DNA from: Myxococcus guangdongensis
GTDB taxonomy: Bacteria; Myxococcota; Myxococcia; Myxococcales; Myxococcaceae
NCBI RefSeq assembly: GCF_024198255.1
Contig: NZ_JAJVKW010000006.1
Location: 434,001 to 498,000, forward strand
Direction of reading: 5' to 3'
Length of the DNA stretch: 64,000 nt
Positions 55,739 through 64,000 of the stretch are shown here, one piece after another (positions within the stretch are counted from its first letter, which is position 1; the number at the start of each line of letters is the position of its first letter). The position numbers and the translations under genes were made by a program. The notes under the pieces are model-generated. The model did no database searches. It was not told the origin of the DNA and saw only the letters and a program-made list of their open reading frames with translations.

Positions 55739-56617
55739 TCAGGGCGTCCCGGTGGATGCCTGGAGCGAGGGCTCCGGAGCGTCGAACTTCTGCGGCCCCA
55801 GGGCGGAGCGCTGGAACCAACCGGCGAGCCCGAGCAGCACGAGTCCGGAGGTGCGCAGCGTGCGCAGCAGCTCCGCCCCCAGCGCCTCGTCACCCGGCAG
55901 GAGCGCCGCCAGCCACACGCGCGCGTCGTAGAGCAGCCACGTGGCGCCCGACAGGCCCATGGCCCACCACACCCAGGCGAGCTTGCCGCCGCGCAGCATG
56001 TACGCGACGCGCAGGATGGGGGCGACCAGGAAGATGGTCGTCATGTCCGCCAGCGTGGAGGCCAGGCTGATGATGGCCGACGGCGCCAGGCTCTGGCCGG
56101 ACACCAGGTTGCGCACCTCGGTGACCAGTGACGGCACCCCGACGGCCAGCGCCGCCAGCGCCGTCACCGCCCACAGCGCGCGCGAGCGCGGGCTGGACGG
56201 AGGCTGCAGACCGGACTGCTGATAGGTCATGGCCAGCAGGACGAGCGCGTACGTGGTGGCGATGTTGGCCAGCACGACGACGACCATCCGGTACGGCAAC
56301 AGCGGCGATGCCGTGAAGGGCACGTCCGGCACGGTGTGCAGCCAGTAGCTGCGCAGCGCCGCGCTCACCAGCGACAGCGCGGCACCCGCCGTGAGCCCGC
56401 CCCAGACCTTGCGCAGGTAGTCCCCGGAGACGAACGCGCTGGCCGCCGCGAGCGTGCCGCCCACCGCGAGCAGCCCGCTCAACCACCCGGCCACGTCGTG
56501 CACCAGCCCCAGCTTCGCCGGCTCGGAGCTCGCCACCGCGAACAGGTGCGCGGCCTGGAGCACCACGACGGCGCCGAACCAGGGCGCCACGGACGAGGAA
56601 CGCGAGGACGCCGTCAT
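55739..56617 (-). CDS. multi-pass membrane protein of unknown function
   Basis: About 292 residues with seven or eight hydrophobic helices and no enzyme motif that I recognise. The chosen ATG overlaps the stop of the small gene upstream (ATGA). The helix pattern and the SYWLHTVPDVPF loop near 90 do not point to a known transporter family. It converges on the GH43 gene across a strong hairpin. Confidence 0.72.
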   Translation of the reverse strand: MTASSRSSSVAPWFGAVVVLQAAHLFAVASSEPAKLGLVHDVAGWLSGLLAVGGTLAAASAFVSGDYLRKVWGGLTAGAALSLVSAALRSYWLHTVPDVPFTASPLLPYRMVVVVLANIATTYALVLLAMTYQQSGLQPPSSPRSRALWAVTALAALAVGVPSLVTEVRNLVSGQSLAPSAIISLASTLADMTTIFLVAPILRVAYMLRGGKLAWVWWAMGLSGATWLLYDARVWLAALLPGDEALGAELLRTLRTSGLVLLGLAGWFQRSALGPQKFDAPEPSLQASTGTP

Positions 56618-56832
56618 CGCGCCTTCTCCAGCGACGTGGCGATCTCCGCCAGGATGACCTTGGCGTGCAGCGCGCCAATGAACGTGTTGAGCATCGGCTT
56701 GAGGCCTTCGAGCAGTTGCGGCAGGTCCTGGGGGGTGACCTGCTCGGGCGGACGCTTGAGGGCGCGCAACGCGGCCGTGTGGATGGCCATCTTGGCGGTG
56801 AAGCCTCCGAGCAGGGGTTCGAGGTGACGCAC
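56614..56832 (-). CDS. small helical protein of unknown function
   Basis: A 72-residue protein from a GTG (RHLEPLLGGFTAKMAIHTAA...). The open frame goes further upstream (AGWHDILVRHLEP), so the start may be an unusual codon or earlier. It is predicted helical and soluble. Overlap with the membrane-protein gene argues that it is real and linked to it. Confidence 0.6.
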   Translation of the reverse strand: MRHLEPLLGGFTAKMAIHTAALRALKRPPEQVTPQDLPQLLEGLKPMLNTFIGALHAKVILAEIATSLEKAR

Positions 56833-57049
56833 GAGAATGTCGTGCCAGCCGGCGGGGGCGGTCTGGGAGGACGGGTTCAGAATCGCGAACGCTCCTGTTG
56901 GGGAGGCCCACGCTAGAGCGATTTCTCAAGACATACGAGAGGCCCGTCTGCCCATCACGTCGATTGATACTCGTTCCGCAAGGAATTCCGGGAGCCCCTG
57001 TCTTTGTCGAGACGACAGGTGTAGGGGCCGGAGACCGGGCGTGCAGCCT

Positions 57050-57064
57050 GCCCGGCCGCCGGGC
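57050..57064. terminator. possible hairpin after the PH-like gene
   Basis: GCCCGG and CCGGGC with a 3-base loop, next to a second partly overlapping stem (CCGGGC/GCCCGG at about 57035-57055), lie 40 bases after the stop of the minus-strand PH-like gene. There is no T tract, so this is only suggestive. Confidence 0.3.
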
Positions 57065-57099
57065 GAACAGGTGCGCCGGCGGCGGGCGTCAGGCGGGTG

Positions 57100-57714
57100 T
57101 CAGGCCTTGATGTAGCGCTCGAACACTGCGCCGAAGTCCTTCACCCAGTACTTCTGCTGGGCGCCGGTGAGCCAGGCGAAGGCGGCCTGGTTGAGCTCCT
57201 TGAAGGACTCGACGACGGGCGCGCCGCTGGCCGCGCCGCGGCCGAGCGTGGTGGAGGCGACATCCAGGCTCGTCTTGGCATGGGCGAGCGACAGCTCGTT
57301 CTCGTGCTGCATCTCCGCGATGCGGAACAGGGCCTTGTAGAGGTCCTTCACCTGCTCCAGCTGCTTCTTGTGCACGTCGATGGAGTAGTCCCGGTTGCCC
57401 AGACGGAACTTGATCTCCACGTCCATGTCGATGGTGCCGGCCGTCTCCAGCATGACGTTGGAGATGGGATTGGCGGCGTACGTGAAGCGGCGCAGCATGC
57501 GCTTCTTGCTGGCGGCGCTGGTGCCGTCCAGGTGGATGAGCGCCCTGTTCGTGAAGCAGTACTCGTCGGACTTGGACTTGATGAGGAAGAAGATCTTCTC
57601 CTGGTCCTCGTGATTCACATAGTCGTCCGAGTCGACCTTGTCGTAGTCGGCCGGAGCGATGACCGAGCCGACGTCACTGAGGCCGAGTGCGTCCGCGGCG
57701 AGCTTCCCGAACAT
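57100..57714 (-). CDS. PH-like domain protein (YvbH-like)
   Basis: A 204-residue protein; GGGAG lies 8 bases before the ATG of MFGKLAADALGL. Residues 20-125 resemble the bacterial PH domain (EDQEKIFFLIKSKSDEYCFTNRALIHLDG) and 130-204 the YvbH-like oligomerisation region (EIKFRLG, then long helices ending FGAVFERYIKA). Homologues in Bacillus and others are conserved but uncharacterised. Confidence 0.85.
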   Translation of the reverse strand: MFGKLAADALGLSDVGSVIAPADYDKVDSDDYVNHEDQEKIFFLIKSKSDEYCFTNRALIHLDGTSAASKKRMLRRFTYAANPISNVMLETAGTIDMDVEIKFRLGNRDYSIDVHKKQLEQVKDLYKALFRIAEMQHENELSLAHAKTSLDVASTTLGRGAASGAPVVESFKELNQAAFAWLTGAQQKYWVKDFGAVFERYIKA

Positions 57715-57778
57715 GCTGTGTCTCCCTGTGTGTACCGCCGGGCCCCCAAGGCCCGGCGGGAGCATAGGGGAGAGCCCC

Positions 57779-59311
57779 TCACAGGTCGAAGCGAATCCCC
57801 TGCGCCAGGGGCAGCGCGTCCGAGTAGTTCAGCGTGTTGGTCTGCCGCCGCATATACGCCTTCCACGCGTCGGAGCCGGACTCGCGGCCGCCGCCGGTGT
57901 CCTTTTCACCCCCGAAGGCGCCGCCAATCTCCGCGCCGGACGTGCCGATGTTGACGTTGGCGATGCCGCAGTCGGAGCCGGAGGCGGACAGGAAGCGCTC
58001 GGCGACCTGCAAGTCCTTGGTGAACACCGACGAGGACAAGCCCTGGGGCACGCCGTTCTGGATGACGATGGCCTCCTCGAGCGTGCGGTAGGGCAGCACG
58101 TAGAGGATGGGCGCGAAGGTCTCCTCCTGGACCCACGCGTCGGTGGGCTTCACGTCGGTGACGAGCGTGGGCTGCACGTAGTGGCCGGGGCGCTCCAGCG
58201 CCTTGCCGCCGCTCACCACGCGGGCCCCCGCGGCGCGCGCCTGGTCGAGCGTGGCCTCGAAGCGCTTCACCGCGGCCCGGTCGATGAGCGGGCCCATCAG
58301 CGTGCCGGCCTCCAGCGGGTCTCCGATGCGCTTCTCCACCTGGGCGTAGGCGCTGGCGAGCTTGCCCAGCACGTCGTCGAGGATGGACGCGTGGACGATG
58401 AGCCGGCGCGTGGTGGTGCAGCGCTGGCCCGCGGTGCCCACCGCGCCGAAGACGATGGCGGGGATGGCCAGCTTCAGGTCCGCGGTGGCGTCCACGATGA
58501 TGGCGTTGTTGCCGCCGAGCTCCAGCAGGCTGCGGCCCAGCCGCTGCGCCACGCGCACGCCCACCTGGCGGCCGACGGCGGACGAGCCGGTGAAGCTCAC
58601 CAGCGCGACGCGCGCGTCGTCCACCAGCCGCTCGGCGCGCGCGGTGCCCGCGGCGTTGAGCAGGAAGAACACCTCCGGGAAGCCGCCGGCCTTCAGCGCC
58701 GCGTTGCAGATGCGCGTGGCGGCGATGGACGTCAGCGGCGTCTTGGGCGAGGGCTTCCAGATGGACACGTCGCCGCACACCGCGGCGATGAACGCGTTCC
58801 AGGACCAGACGGCCACCGGGAAGTTGAACGCGCTGATGATGCCGACGAGGCCCAGCGGGTGCCACTGCTCGTACATGCGGTGGCCGGGGCGCTCGGAGTG
58901 CATCGTCAGGCCGTAGAGCATGCGCGACTGGCCGACGGCGAAGTCGGCGATGTCGATCATCTCCTGCACCTCGCCGTCGCCCTCCGCCTTCACCTTGCCC
59001 ATCTCCAGCGACACGAGCGAGCCGAGCGCGTCCTTGTGGCGACGCAGCGCCTCGCCGCACAGGCGGATGGCCTCGCCCCGGCGCGGCGCGGGCAGCGCCC
59101 TCCACGCGACGAAGGCCTGGGCGGCCGCGTGCATCAGCCGCTCGTACTCGTCCGCCGTCGCCGACGACACGGTGGCGAGCTTCGCTCCGTTGGAGGGGTT
59201 GAAGACCTCCAGCAGGGGCTCGGAGCGGGAGTCCGCCCACTCGCCGTTGCCGAGGTAGCTGCCGGGGTTGTGCTCGCCGAGGCCGAGCGCGTCGAGAATG
59301 GGATGGAGCAT
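57779..59311 (-). CDS. amaB: aldehyde dehydrogenase, ALDH7 type (aminoadipate semialdehyde/piperideine-6-carboxylate dehydrogenase)
   Basis: The 510-residue protein has the ALDH catalytic parts: WNAFIAAVCGDVSIWKPSPKTP, FTGSSAVGRQVG, LELGGNNAIIV with the general base Glu, and the cysteine in GTAGQRCTTTRRL. The NVNIGTSGAEIGGAFGGEKDTGGGRESGSDAW C-terminal stretch is typical of ALDH7. The family oxidises L-aminoadipate semialdehyde in lysine breakdown. A LysR regulator and an EamA exporter lie next to it, but the lysine link is by family only. Confidence 0.87.
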   Translation of the reverse strand: MLHPILDALGLGEHNPGSYLGNGEWADSRSEPLLEVFNPSNGAKLATVSSATADEYERLMHAAAQAFVAWRALPAPRRGEAIRLCGEALRRHKDALGSLVSLEMGKVKAEGDGEVQEMIDIADFAVGQSRMLYGLTMHSERPGHRMYEQWHPLGLVGIISAFNFPVAVWSWNAFIAAVCGDVSIWKPSPKTPLTSIAATRICNAALKAGGFPEVFFLLNAAGTARAERLVDDARVALVSFTGSSAVGRQVGVRVAQRLGRSLLELGGNNAIIVDATADLKLAIPAIVFGAVGTAGQRCTTTRRLIVHASILDDVLGKLASAYAQVEKRIGDPLEAGTLMGPLIDRAAVKRFEATLDQARAAGARVVSGGKALERPGHYVQPTLVTDVKPTDAWVQEETFAPILYVLPYRTLEEAIVIQNGVPQGLSSSVFTKDLQVAERFLSASGSDCGIANVNIGTSGAEIGGAFGGEKDTGGGRESGSDAWKAYMRRQTNTLNYSDALPLAQGIRFDL

Positions 59312-59324
59312 GGCGTTGGGGTGC

Positions 59325-60248
59325 TTACAACGTCGGGGCCTTCGTTGCGACCCGCGTCGGGGCGGGGCGTTCAGGCTGGGTCAGCAGCCAGTCCGTGAAG
59401 GCGCGTGCCGCGGTGCGCAGTCGGCGGTGGGAGGGGTACACCACGAAGTAGGAGTAGCGCGTGGGCAGCGCGGGGCCGGGCAGTCGCAGGAGGCTGCCGT
59501 CGGCGAGGAAGGTCTCGCAGACGCGCTCCCGGGCGAGCGCCGCGCCCAGGCCCCACACGGCGGCCTGCATCGCGTTGGTCGTGTCGCTGAAGGTGTGGCG
59601 CACGTCCAGCGCGGCCCCGTGGACGTCCGCGGCGCGCAGCCAGTCCGGCCACGTCTGCCGCGCCAGGTCCTCGATGAGCGGAAGCCGGGGGATGTCCGCG
59701 GGGGTGAGGATGTGCTCGACGCCGGGCAGGCGAGGGGAGGCCACCGGGAACATGGCGTCTGGCATCAGCGCATGGGTCGTCATGCCGGGCCAGTGGCCCA
59801 TCCCATAGCGGATGCCCAGGTCCGGGCCGCCCTCGTCGAAACGGGACAGCGTCATGTCGGAGTCGACGCGCACGCGCAGCCGTGGGTGCTGGGCGTTGAA
59901 CTCCGCCAGCCGGGGCACCAGCCACGTGTGCGCCAGGGAGTGCATCGTGGTGACGCGGACGAGGTGTCGCTCGCTGCGGGCATCCGACAGCTCCCGCACC
60001 ACGTCATGGATGTCCGTCAGCGCGCCGCTGGCCGCGTCGGCCAGTTGGCGGCCCTCCACGGTGAGCTCCACGCCGCGCGCATGGCGCTGGAAGAGGGTGA
60101 CGCCGAGCATCCCCTCCAGCTTGCGCACGTGGTGGCTGACGGCGCTGGCCGTCAGGTGCAGCTCCTGGCCGGCGCGGGCGAAGTTCTGGTGTCGCGCGGC
60201 CGCCTCGAAGGCCGCCAGGGCCGGCAGCCATGCCGTGGGAAGCGTCAT
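59325..60248 (-). CDS. LysR-family transcription regulator, GcvA-like
   Basis: A 307-residue LysR protein with an N-terminal winged helix (LPALAAFEAAARHQNFARAGQELHLTASAVSHHVRKLE) and a substrate-binding domain like GcvA (TTMHSLAHTWLVPRLAEF, DLGIRYGMGHWPG). It is divergent from the EamA gene with 123 bases between starts, so it probably controls that gene, and its 3' end lies 13 bases from the aldehyde-dehydrogenase start. Confidence 0.92.
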   Translation of the reverse strand: MTLPTAWLPALAAFEAAARHQNFARAGQELHLTASAVSHHVRKLEGMLGVTLFQRHARGVELTVEGRQLADAASGALTDIHDVVRELSDARSERHLVRVTTMHSLAHTWLVPRLAEFNAQHPRLRVRVDSDMTLSRFDEGGPDLGIRYGMGHWPGMTTHALMPDAMFPVASPRLPGVEHILTPADIPRLPLIEDLARQTWPDWLRAADVHGAALDVRHTFSDTTNAMQAAVWGLGAALARERVCETFLADGSLLRLPGPALPTRYSYFVVYPSHRRLRTAARAFTDWLLTQPERPAPTRVATKAPTL

Positions 60249-60371
60249 GGGAGCCTCAAATCATACGCGTGGCTGACCTCAAAACCATGCGATTGCTTCA
60301 GCGCGGGTCGGGGCGCAGAAGGGGAGAGACCGGAGTCAGATTCGTGCCTTGGTCCACCTGGTGAACCGCCC

Positions 60372-61268
60372 ATGACCACCCCTTCGCTTGTTCGTCCCGT
60401 CGTCCCGACGCTGTCCGGTGCCTGGCTGACCCTCCTGGAGATGGGTTTCCTGGGGGCGCTCTGGGGCTCGTCCTTCATGTTCATGCGCATCGCGGCGCCG
60501 GACTTCGGGCCCGTGCCGCTCGTCGCGGTGCGACTGGTGCTGGGCGCGATGGTGCTCCTGCCCTTGTTGTGGCGCGCCCGCGCGGCCATCACCCCATCGC
60601 ACTGGCCCAAGCTGGCGCTGGTGGGGACGCTCAACGCGGCGGTGCCCTTCGTGCTCTTCGCCTGGGCGGCGCAGCGTGTGCCCGCGGGCATCAGCGCCAT
60701 CGGCAACAGCATGACGGTGCTCTTCACCGCGCTGGTGGCCTTCCTCTTCTACGGCGAGCGCATCGGCCCGCGCCGTGGGGTGGCGCTCGTGGTGGGCTTC
60801 GCGGGCGTGGTGGTGCTCGCCAGCGGGAAGATCGAGGGCGCAAGCCCCGGCCTGGGCGTGGCCGCCGCGGTGACGGCCGCGTTCTTCTACGGCATCTCCG
60901 CGAACCTGGTGCGCAGGCACATGCAAGGGGTGCCCGCGGGCGCCGTCGCGGCGGCCACGCTGGGGTGCGCGGCGCTCCTGACGCTGCCCTTCGCCATCGC
61001 GAGCTGGCCGGCGCAGCCCATCCGGAGCGTGTCCTGGTTCTCGGCCGCGACGCTCGGGATGCTCTGCACCGGGCTGGGCTACGCGCTGTACTACCGGCTC
61101 ATCCAGCGCGTCGGCGCGTCCCGTGCCGTCACCGTCACGTACCTGGTGCCCCTGTTCGGCGTGGCCTGGGCGTGGCTGCTGCTCGGCGAGCCCCTGACGC
61201 TGTCCATGGCCGTCGCCGGCTCGCTCATCCTGGGCAGCGTCGCCTTGGGCCAGCGGCAGTCCGCGTGA
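60372..61268 (+). CDS. EamA/DMT-family transporter
   Basis: A 298-residue membrane protein with ten helices in two EamA repeats (GALWGSSFMFMRIAAPDFGP in the first, ATLGMLCTGLGYALYYRLI in the second, and a VPLFGVAWAWLLLGEPL loop). DMT exporters pump amino acids or metabolites. The divergent LysR gene suggests inducible export. Confidence 0.9.
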   Translation: MTTPSLVRPVVPTLSGAWLTLLEMGFLGALWGSSFMFMRIAAPDFGPVPLVAVRLVLGAMVLLPLLWRARAAITPSHWPKLALVGTLNAAVPFVLFAWAAQRVPAGISAIGNSMTVLFTALVAFLFYGERIGPRRGVALVVGFAGVVVLASGKIEGASPGLGVAAAVTAAFFYGISANLVRRHMQGVPAGAVAAATLGCAALLTLPFAIASWPAQPIRSVSWFSAATLGMLCTGLGYALYYRLIQRVGASRAVTVTYLVPLFGVAWAWLLLGEPLTLSMAVAGSLILGSVALGQRQSA

Positions 61269-61294
61269 GCGCGCGCGGACCGCCGAGCGAAGGC

Positions 61295-62158
61295 TCATGG
61301 ACAGCCGGAGCTGACCTGGAGCGCGTCGTAGGCCATCCAGCCGTTGCGCTTGGTGCCGGTGGCCGCGATGACGTAGCCGTAGAGGAACTTCATCTCCCCC
61401 GACTGCTGGCGGTAGCGGCCCGCGCTGTCCTGGACCCAGAGGGGGATGTCGATGGAGGGGACGCCGTGCTCGGTGGGCACGTCCAGGCGCTGGAACTTGG
61501 TGCCCGCGGGGAAGTGGTCCACCGCGGGGCCGCCCAGCGCCATGCCGGGCACGTTGAAGACCAGGTTGACGGAGCGCTGGCCGTTGGCGCGCACCAGCGG
61601 CAGGTAGTCTCCGGCGCGCTCGTGGGTGGCGTCGCTGTCGTAGACGACCTTCTTGAGCTCGAGCACCGGGTCATGCGAGTTGCGCACGGCGTAGCAGCCC
61701 AGCTTCGCCAGCCCCGCGCCCAGGGCGGAGACATGGCCCACCTTCTGCTCGAAGGACGTGCGCCCCAGGATGCTGGAGATGGGCAGCCACCCCGCGCTCG
61801 AGTTGGACGTGGAGACGGCGAAGGCGTGCAGCTCCCCGGCGAACGTGCGCGTCTGGCCATGGTTGAAGGCGGCGCTCGTGCGTGTGTTGGTGCCCACCAC
61901 GGTGCCGTTGCCGTCGCGGATGGACACGCCCGTCACCAGCCCCCAGTTGTCGTCCGCCGGGTCGTTCGTGGGGACGCGGTTGCCGCCGCTCACCTGCAGC
62001 TTGCAGTTGTACGCGCTCACCAGGCAGTACTCGCCGTTGACGCCCGAGAAGGCCGCCTGCTCCCGCGTCTGGAGCGCGCCGTCGTCGGGCTTGAGGCCCC
62101 CTCCGCACGCGGTGACGAGCAGGCTCAGGGACGCAATCGAGATGGTCGTGATTTTCAT
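61295..62158 (-). CDS. lipoprotein of unknown function
   Basis: The 287-residue product has a signal peptide and LLVTACGGG lipobox. I do not recognise the rest: it is beta-rich, with four cysteines (YCLVSAYNC, LGCY and the final SSGCP) that may form disulfides. A CDS of this type is common in myxobacteria. It converges on the EamA gene, 26 bases between stops. Confidence 0.75.
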   Translation of the reverse strand: MKITTISIASLSLLVTACGGGLKPDDGALQTREQAAFSGVNGEYCLVSAYNCKLQVSGGNRVPTNDPADDNWGLVTGVSIRDGNGTVVGTNTRTSAAFNHGQTRTFAGELHAFAVSTSNSSAGWLPISSILGRTSFEQKVGHVSALGAGLAKLGCYAVRNSHDPVLELKKVVYDSDATHERAGDYLPLVRANGQRSVNLVFNVPGMALGGPAVDHFPAGTKFQRLDVPTEHGVPSIDIPLWVQDSAGRYRQQSGEMKFLYGYVIAATGTKRNGWMAYDALQVSSGCP

Positions 62159-62321
62159 GATTAATATGAGAAAGCGTTGAGCCCGGAGCCGTCAACGCGG
62201 GCGTCGACGAGCGGCCGGTGGGCGAGCGGGGGATGTTGAGCCCTGGTCAAAGGGGCGCATGCCGCGAGCGCGCCAACGCACCGCGTCCTGGGGCGCGGCG
62301 TCGAGGTACGCTGCCGGCGCG

Positions 62322-63299
62322 ATGTCCCGCCTCCCCGACGCCTTGCCCTCGCCGCGCCGCTTCCACGACGAGCCGCTCATCCTCATCCTCCGCCACCTGA
62401 AGGCGGGGCTCGCGCAGGCGGGCCGGGTGCGCATCGAGGTGCCGGACCCGGACCTGGGCGCCGGGCGTTATCCGGGCGAGCGGGTGGGCCCGGAGGAGGG
62501 CCTGGTGCACCGTCCCCTGCGCCACTGGTGTGACCTGGCGGAGGGGCTGGGCTGCCGGCTGCTCACGCCGCGCGTCGTGGAGGCCACGCATGTGGCGCTG
62601 ACCTTCGAGGCCTTGGGGGCCGAGGCGTCCTGGCACGCGGGGAGCGCGAGGCCGGAGGTGGAGGTGCCCGCGGAGGAGCGGTATGGGGCGGACTCCGCCT
62701 TCGCGCGCGTGCGCAAGCTGGAGGACGCGGGCTTTCTGTTGCCGTGGTTGGAGGCGCTGGGGCGCGTGCGGTTGCCCGCGGTCGCGAGGGTGCTGGACCT
62801 GGGCGTCAACCGTGGGGACGAACTGGACGCGTTCTCCTGGTTGGAGACGGTGCCTGACGTCTCCTTCGTGGGCGTGGACCACAGCGCCACCGCGATTGCC
62901 CAGGCGCGCGCCCGCTTCCCCGACTCGCGTCATGCCTTCCATGTGGCGGACCTCAACGCGCTGCCCGCCGCGCTGGGGCGCTTCCACCTGGTGGTGTCGG
63001 TGGGCACGTTGCAGAGCCCCGGTGTGGATGACCACGCGTTGTTGCGGACGCTGGTGCAGGAGCATCTGGAGTCCGAATCGACGCTCGTGCTCGGCTTCCC
63101 CAACTCGCGCTTCCGCGACGGCGAGGTCGTCTACGGTGCCCGCGTGCGCAACCTGCGCGAGTCGGACCTGTCGCTGCTCGTGAAGGACTTGTCGTTCTAC
63201 CGCCGCTACCTGCACCAGCACGGCTTCCGCACGTTCCTCGGTGGGAAGTACGACCTGCTGCTCACGGCGGTGCGCGGTGGGGCTCAGTCCTCCGACTGA
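62322..63299 (+). CDS. class I SAM-dependent methyltransferase
   Basis: A 325-residue protein. Residues 160-275 hold a Rossmann-type methyltransferase core: VARVLDLGVNRGDELDAF as motif I, FVGVDHSATAIAQA, FHVADLNALPAALGRFHLVVSVGTLQ. The N-terminal 150 residues have no assigned domain. The substrate is unknown. The 3' end overlaps the converging RNase HI gene by 16 bases. Confidence 0.8.
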   Translation: MSRLPDALPSPRRFHDEPLILILRHLKAGLAQAGRVRIEVPDPDLGAGRYPGERVGPEEGLVHRPLRHWCDLAEGLGCRLLTPRVVEATHVALTFEALGAEASWHAGSARPEVEVPAEERYGADSAFARVRKLEDAGFLLPWLEALGRVRLPAVARVLDLGVNRGDELDAFSWLETVPDVSFVGVDHSATAIAQARARFPDSRHAFHVADLNALPAALGRFHLVVSVGTLQSPGVDDHALLRTLVQEHLESESTLVLGFPNSRFRDGEVVYGARVRNLRESDLSLLVKDLSFYRRYLHQHGFRTFLGGKYDLLLTAVRGGAQSSD

Positions 63300-64000
63300 A
63301 CGTCGCCGGGTTGGACGCCCCAGTCCGCGAGCACCTGGGCCTCGTCCTCGGGGCTCTTGGTCTTCTTGAAGCGCGCGTCGGAGACGCCCTTGACGCGGCG
63401 CTCGCACGCGGCCCACGTGGCGTGGCGCTTCACGCTGCGGCCCACCTGGCTCAGGTACGAGTGCGCCTTGACCGCGGGCTGACGAGGCTTCTCCTCCGGG
63501 AGCGAGGTGTCCTCGGGGATGTCGTGGACGTCCACCTCGTACGTGGACAGCGCGCCCGAGTAGAGCCGCACGCCCTTGCCGCGCGAATAGCCCACGGCGA
63601 TTTCATCCACCCGCTCGTTGCCGGGCACCCCCACGTGTCCGCGCACGTAGTGCCACTCGACCGCGGCGGCCTCGCCGGAGTGGGTCTGCTTGCGTTGGGC
63701 GAGCAGCGCCATCAGCCGCTTCCAATAGGGCGTGTTGGCGACCTCCTTGCCCTCGGCCGTCTTCCAGCCGCGCTTGCTCCAGCCGAACGCCCACTTGGTG
63801 ATGCCCTGAATCACATAGGTGGAGTCGGTGTGGATGCGCAGCGGGCCGGGCGTGGCCTCCAGGTGGCGCAGCGCCATGCCCACGGCGGTCATCTCCATCC
63901 GGTTGTTGGTCGTCTCGCGCTCGTGGCCACCCAGCTCCGTCACCTGTCCGTCCGGCGTGGCGATGATGACGCCCCAGCCCCCGGGGCCCGGATTGCCGGA
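63284..64000 (-). CDS. rnhA: ribonuclease HI with C-terminal hybrid-binding-like domain (partial at 5' end)
   Basis: The 5' end lies outside the window; the part seen starts SGNPGPGGWGVII, right after the first catalytic Asp. Visible sites are the Glu in NRMEMTAVGMAL, the Asp in IHTDSTYVIQGI and the Asp in GNERVDEIA, as well as HYVRGHVGVPGN. A 90-residue extension ends with ATWAACERRVKGVSDARFKK, which resembles the hybrid-binding (caulimovirus viroplasmin/RNase H1 N-terminal) domain. It removes RNA from RNA/DNA hybrids. Confidence 0.88.
   Translation of the reverse strand, partial: SGNPGPGGWGVIIATPDGQVTELGGHERETTNNRMEMTAVGMALRHLEATPGPLRIHTDSTYVIQGITKWAFGWSKRGWKTAEGKEVANTPYWKRLMALLAQRKQTHSGEAAAVEWHYVRGHVGVPGNERVDEIAVGYSRGKGVRLYSGALSTYEVDVHDIPEDTSLPEEKPRQPAVKAHSYLSQVGRSVKRHATWAACERRVKGVSDARFKKTKSPEDEAQVLADWGVQPGDVQSED

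Overview
The window is about 70% GC, and its gene content points to a myxobacterium (order Myxococcales), most likely of the Cystobacterineae. The clues are ELWxxDGT-repeat lipoproteins, many lipoproteins of unknown function, two animal/plant-type lipoxygenases, a sterol pathway with an oxidosqualene cyclase, and an ECF42-type sigma factor. No rRNA, tRNA, CRISPR array, insertion sequence or integrase was seen.

Region 1 (1-10342, minus strand) is most of an extracellular contractile injection system (eCIS, Afp/PVC-like). Reading with transcription it has sheath, inner tube, a T4 gp26-like baseplate protein, a low-complexity eCIS protein, a decayed repeat block, a Pvc16/Afp16-type cap, an AAA+ ATPase, a small eCIS protein, a CIS-tube (Afp7-type) protein, a LysM-like adaptor, a gpD-like hub and a gpV-like spike cut by the window edge. 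Many neighbours overlap by ATGA, so translation is probably coupled. Two genes beside the cluster carry leader-like N termini of the kind seen in eCIS-associated proteins. One (10794-12275) could be a toxin with a Cys-His-Asn peptidase-like pattern. The other (14119-14706) is a short hydrophobic ORF that reads in frame into a leucine-rich-repeat gene.

Region 2 (12481-26900) has a hyalin-like lipoprotein, the LRR protein, a FUSC-family membrane protein, two genes of unknown function, and an iron-uptake locus: DUF3325, DUF3649, a PepSY ferrisiderophore-reductase-like protein, a beta-propeller-like lipoprotein, and a convergent TonB-dependent receptor that carries its own TonB-like domain. The two transcription units end at one shared perfect hairpin and share a Fur-like sequence upstream.

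Region 3 (26909-33520) is a fatty-acid oxidation block. A lipoxygenase, a cytochrome P450 with an unusual I-helix and a fatty-acid desaturase form an operon. A second, very different lipoxygenase is divergent from it.

Region 4 (33998-43957) is a sterol block: squalene synthase, oxidosqualene cyclase with the residues of a cycloartenol synthase, squalene monooxygenase, an HpnI/GT21-like glycosyltransferase, an MmpL/HpnN-like exporter, HMG-CoA reductase and a DUF998 membrane protein. Together they could supply, cyclise, decorate and move a triterpenoid.

Region 5 (44064-64000) is mostly ordinary chromosome: a VOC gene pair, a MocR regulator divergent from a cupin, poxB, a DGPF/YCII protein, rarA, a HEAT-repeat protein, an ECF42 sigma factor, DUF2277, a GH43 lipoprotein, membrane and PH-like proteins, an ALDH7 aldehyde dehydrogenase next to a LysR/EamA pair, a lipoprotein, a methyltransferase, and an RNase HI with a C-terminal hybrid-binding-like domain that runs off the window.
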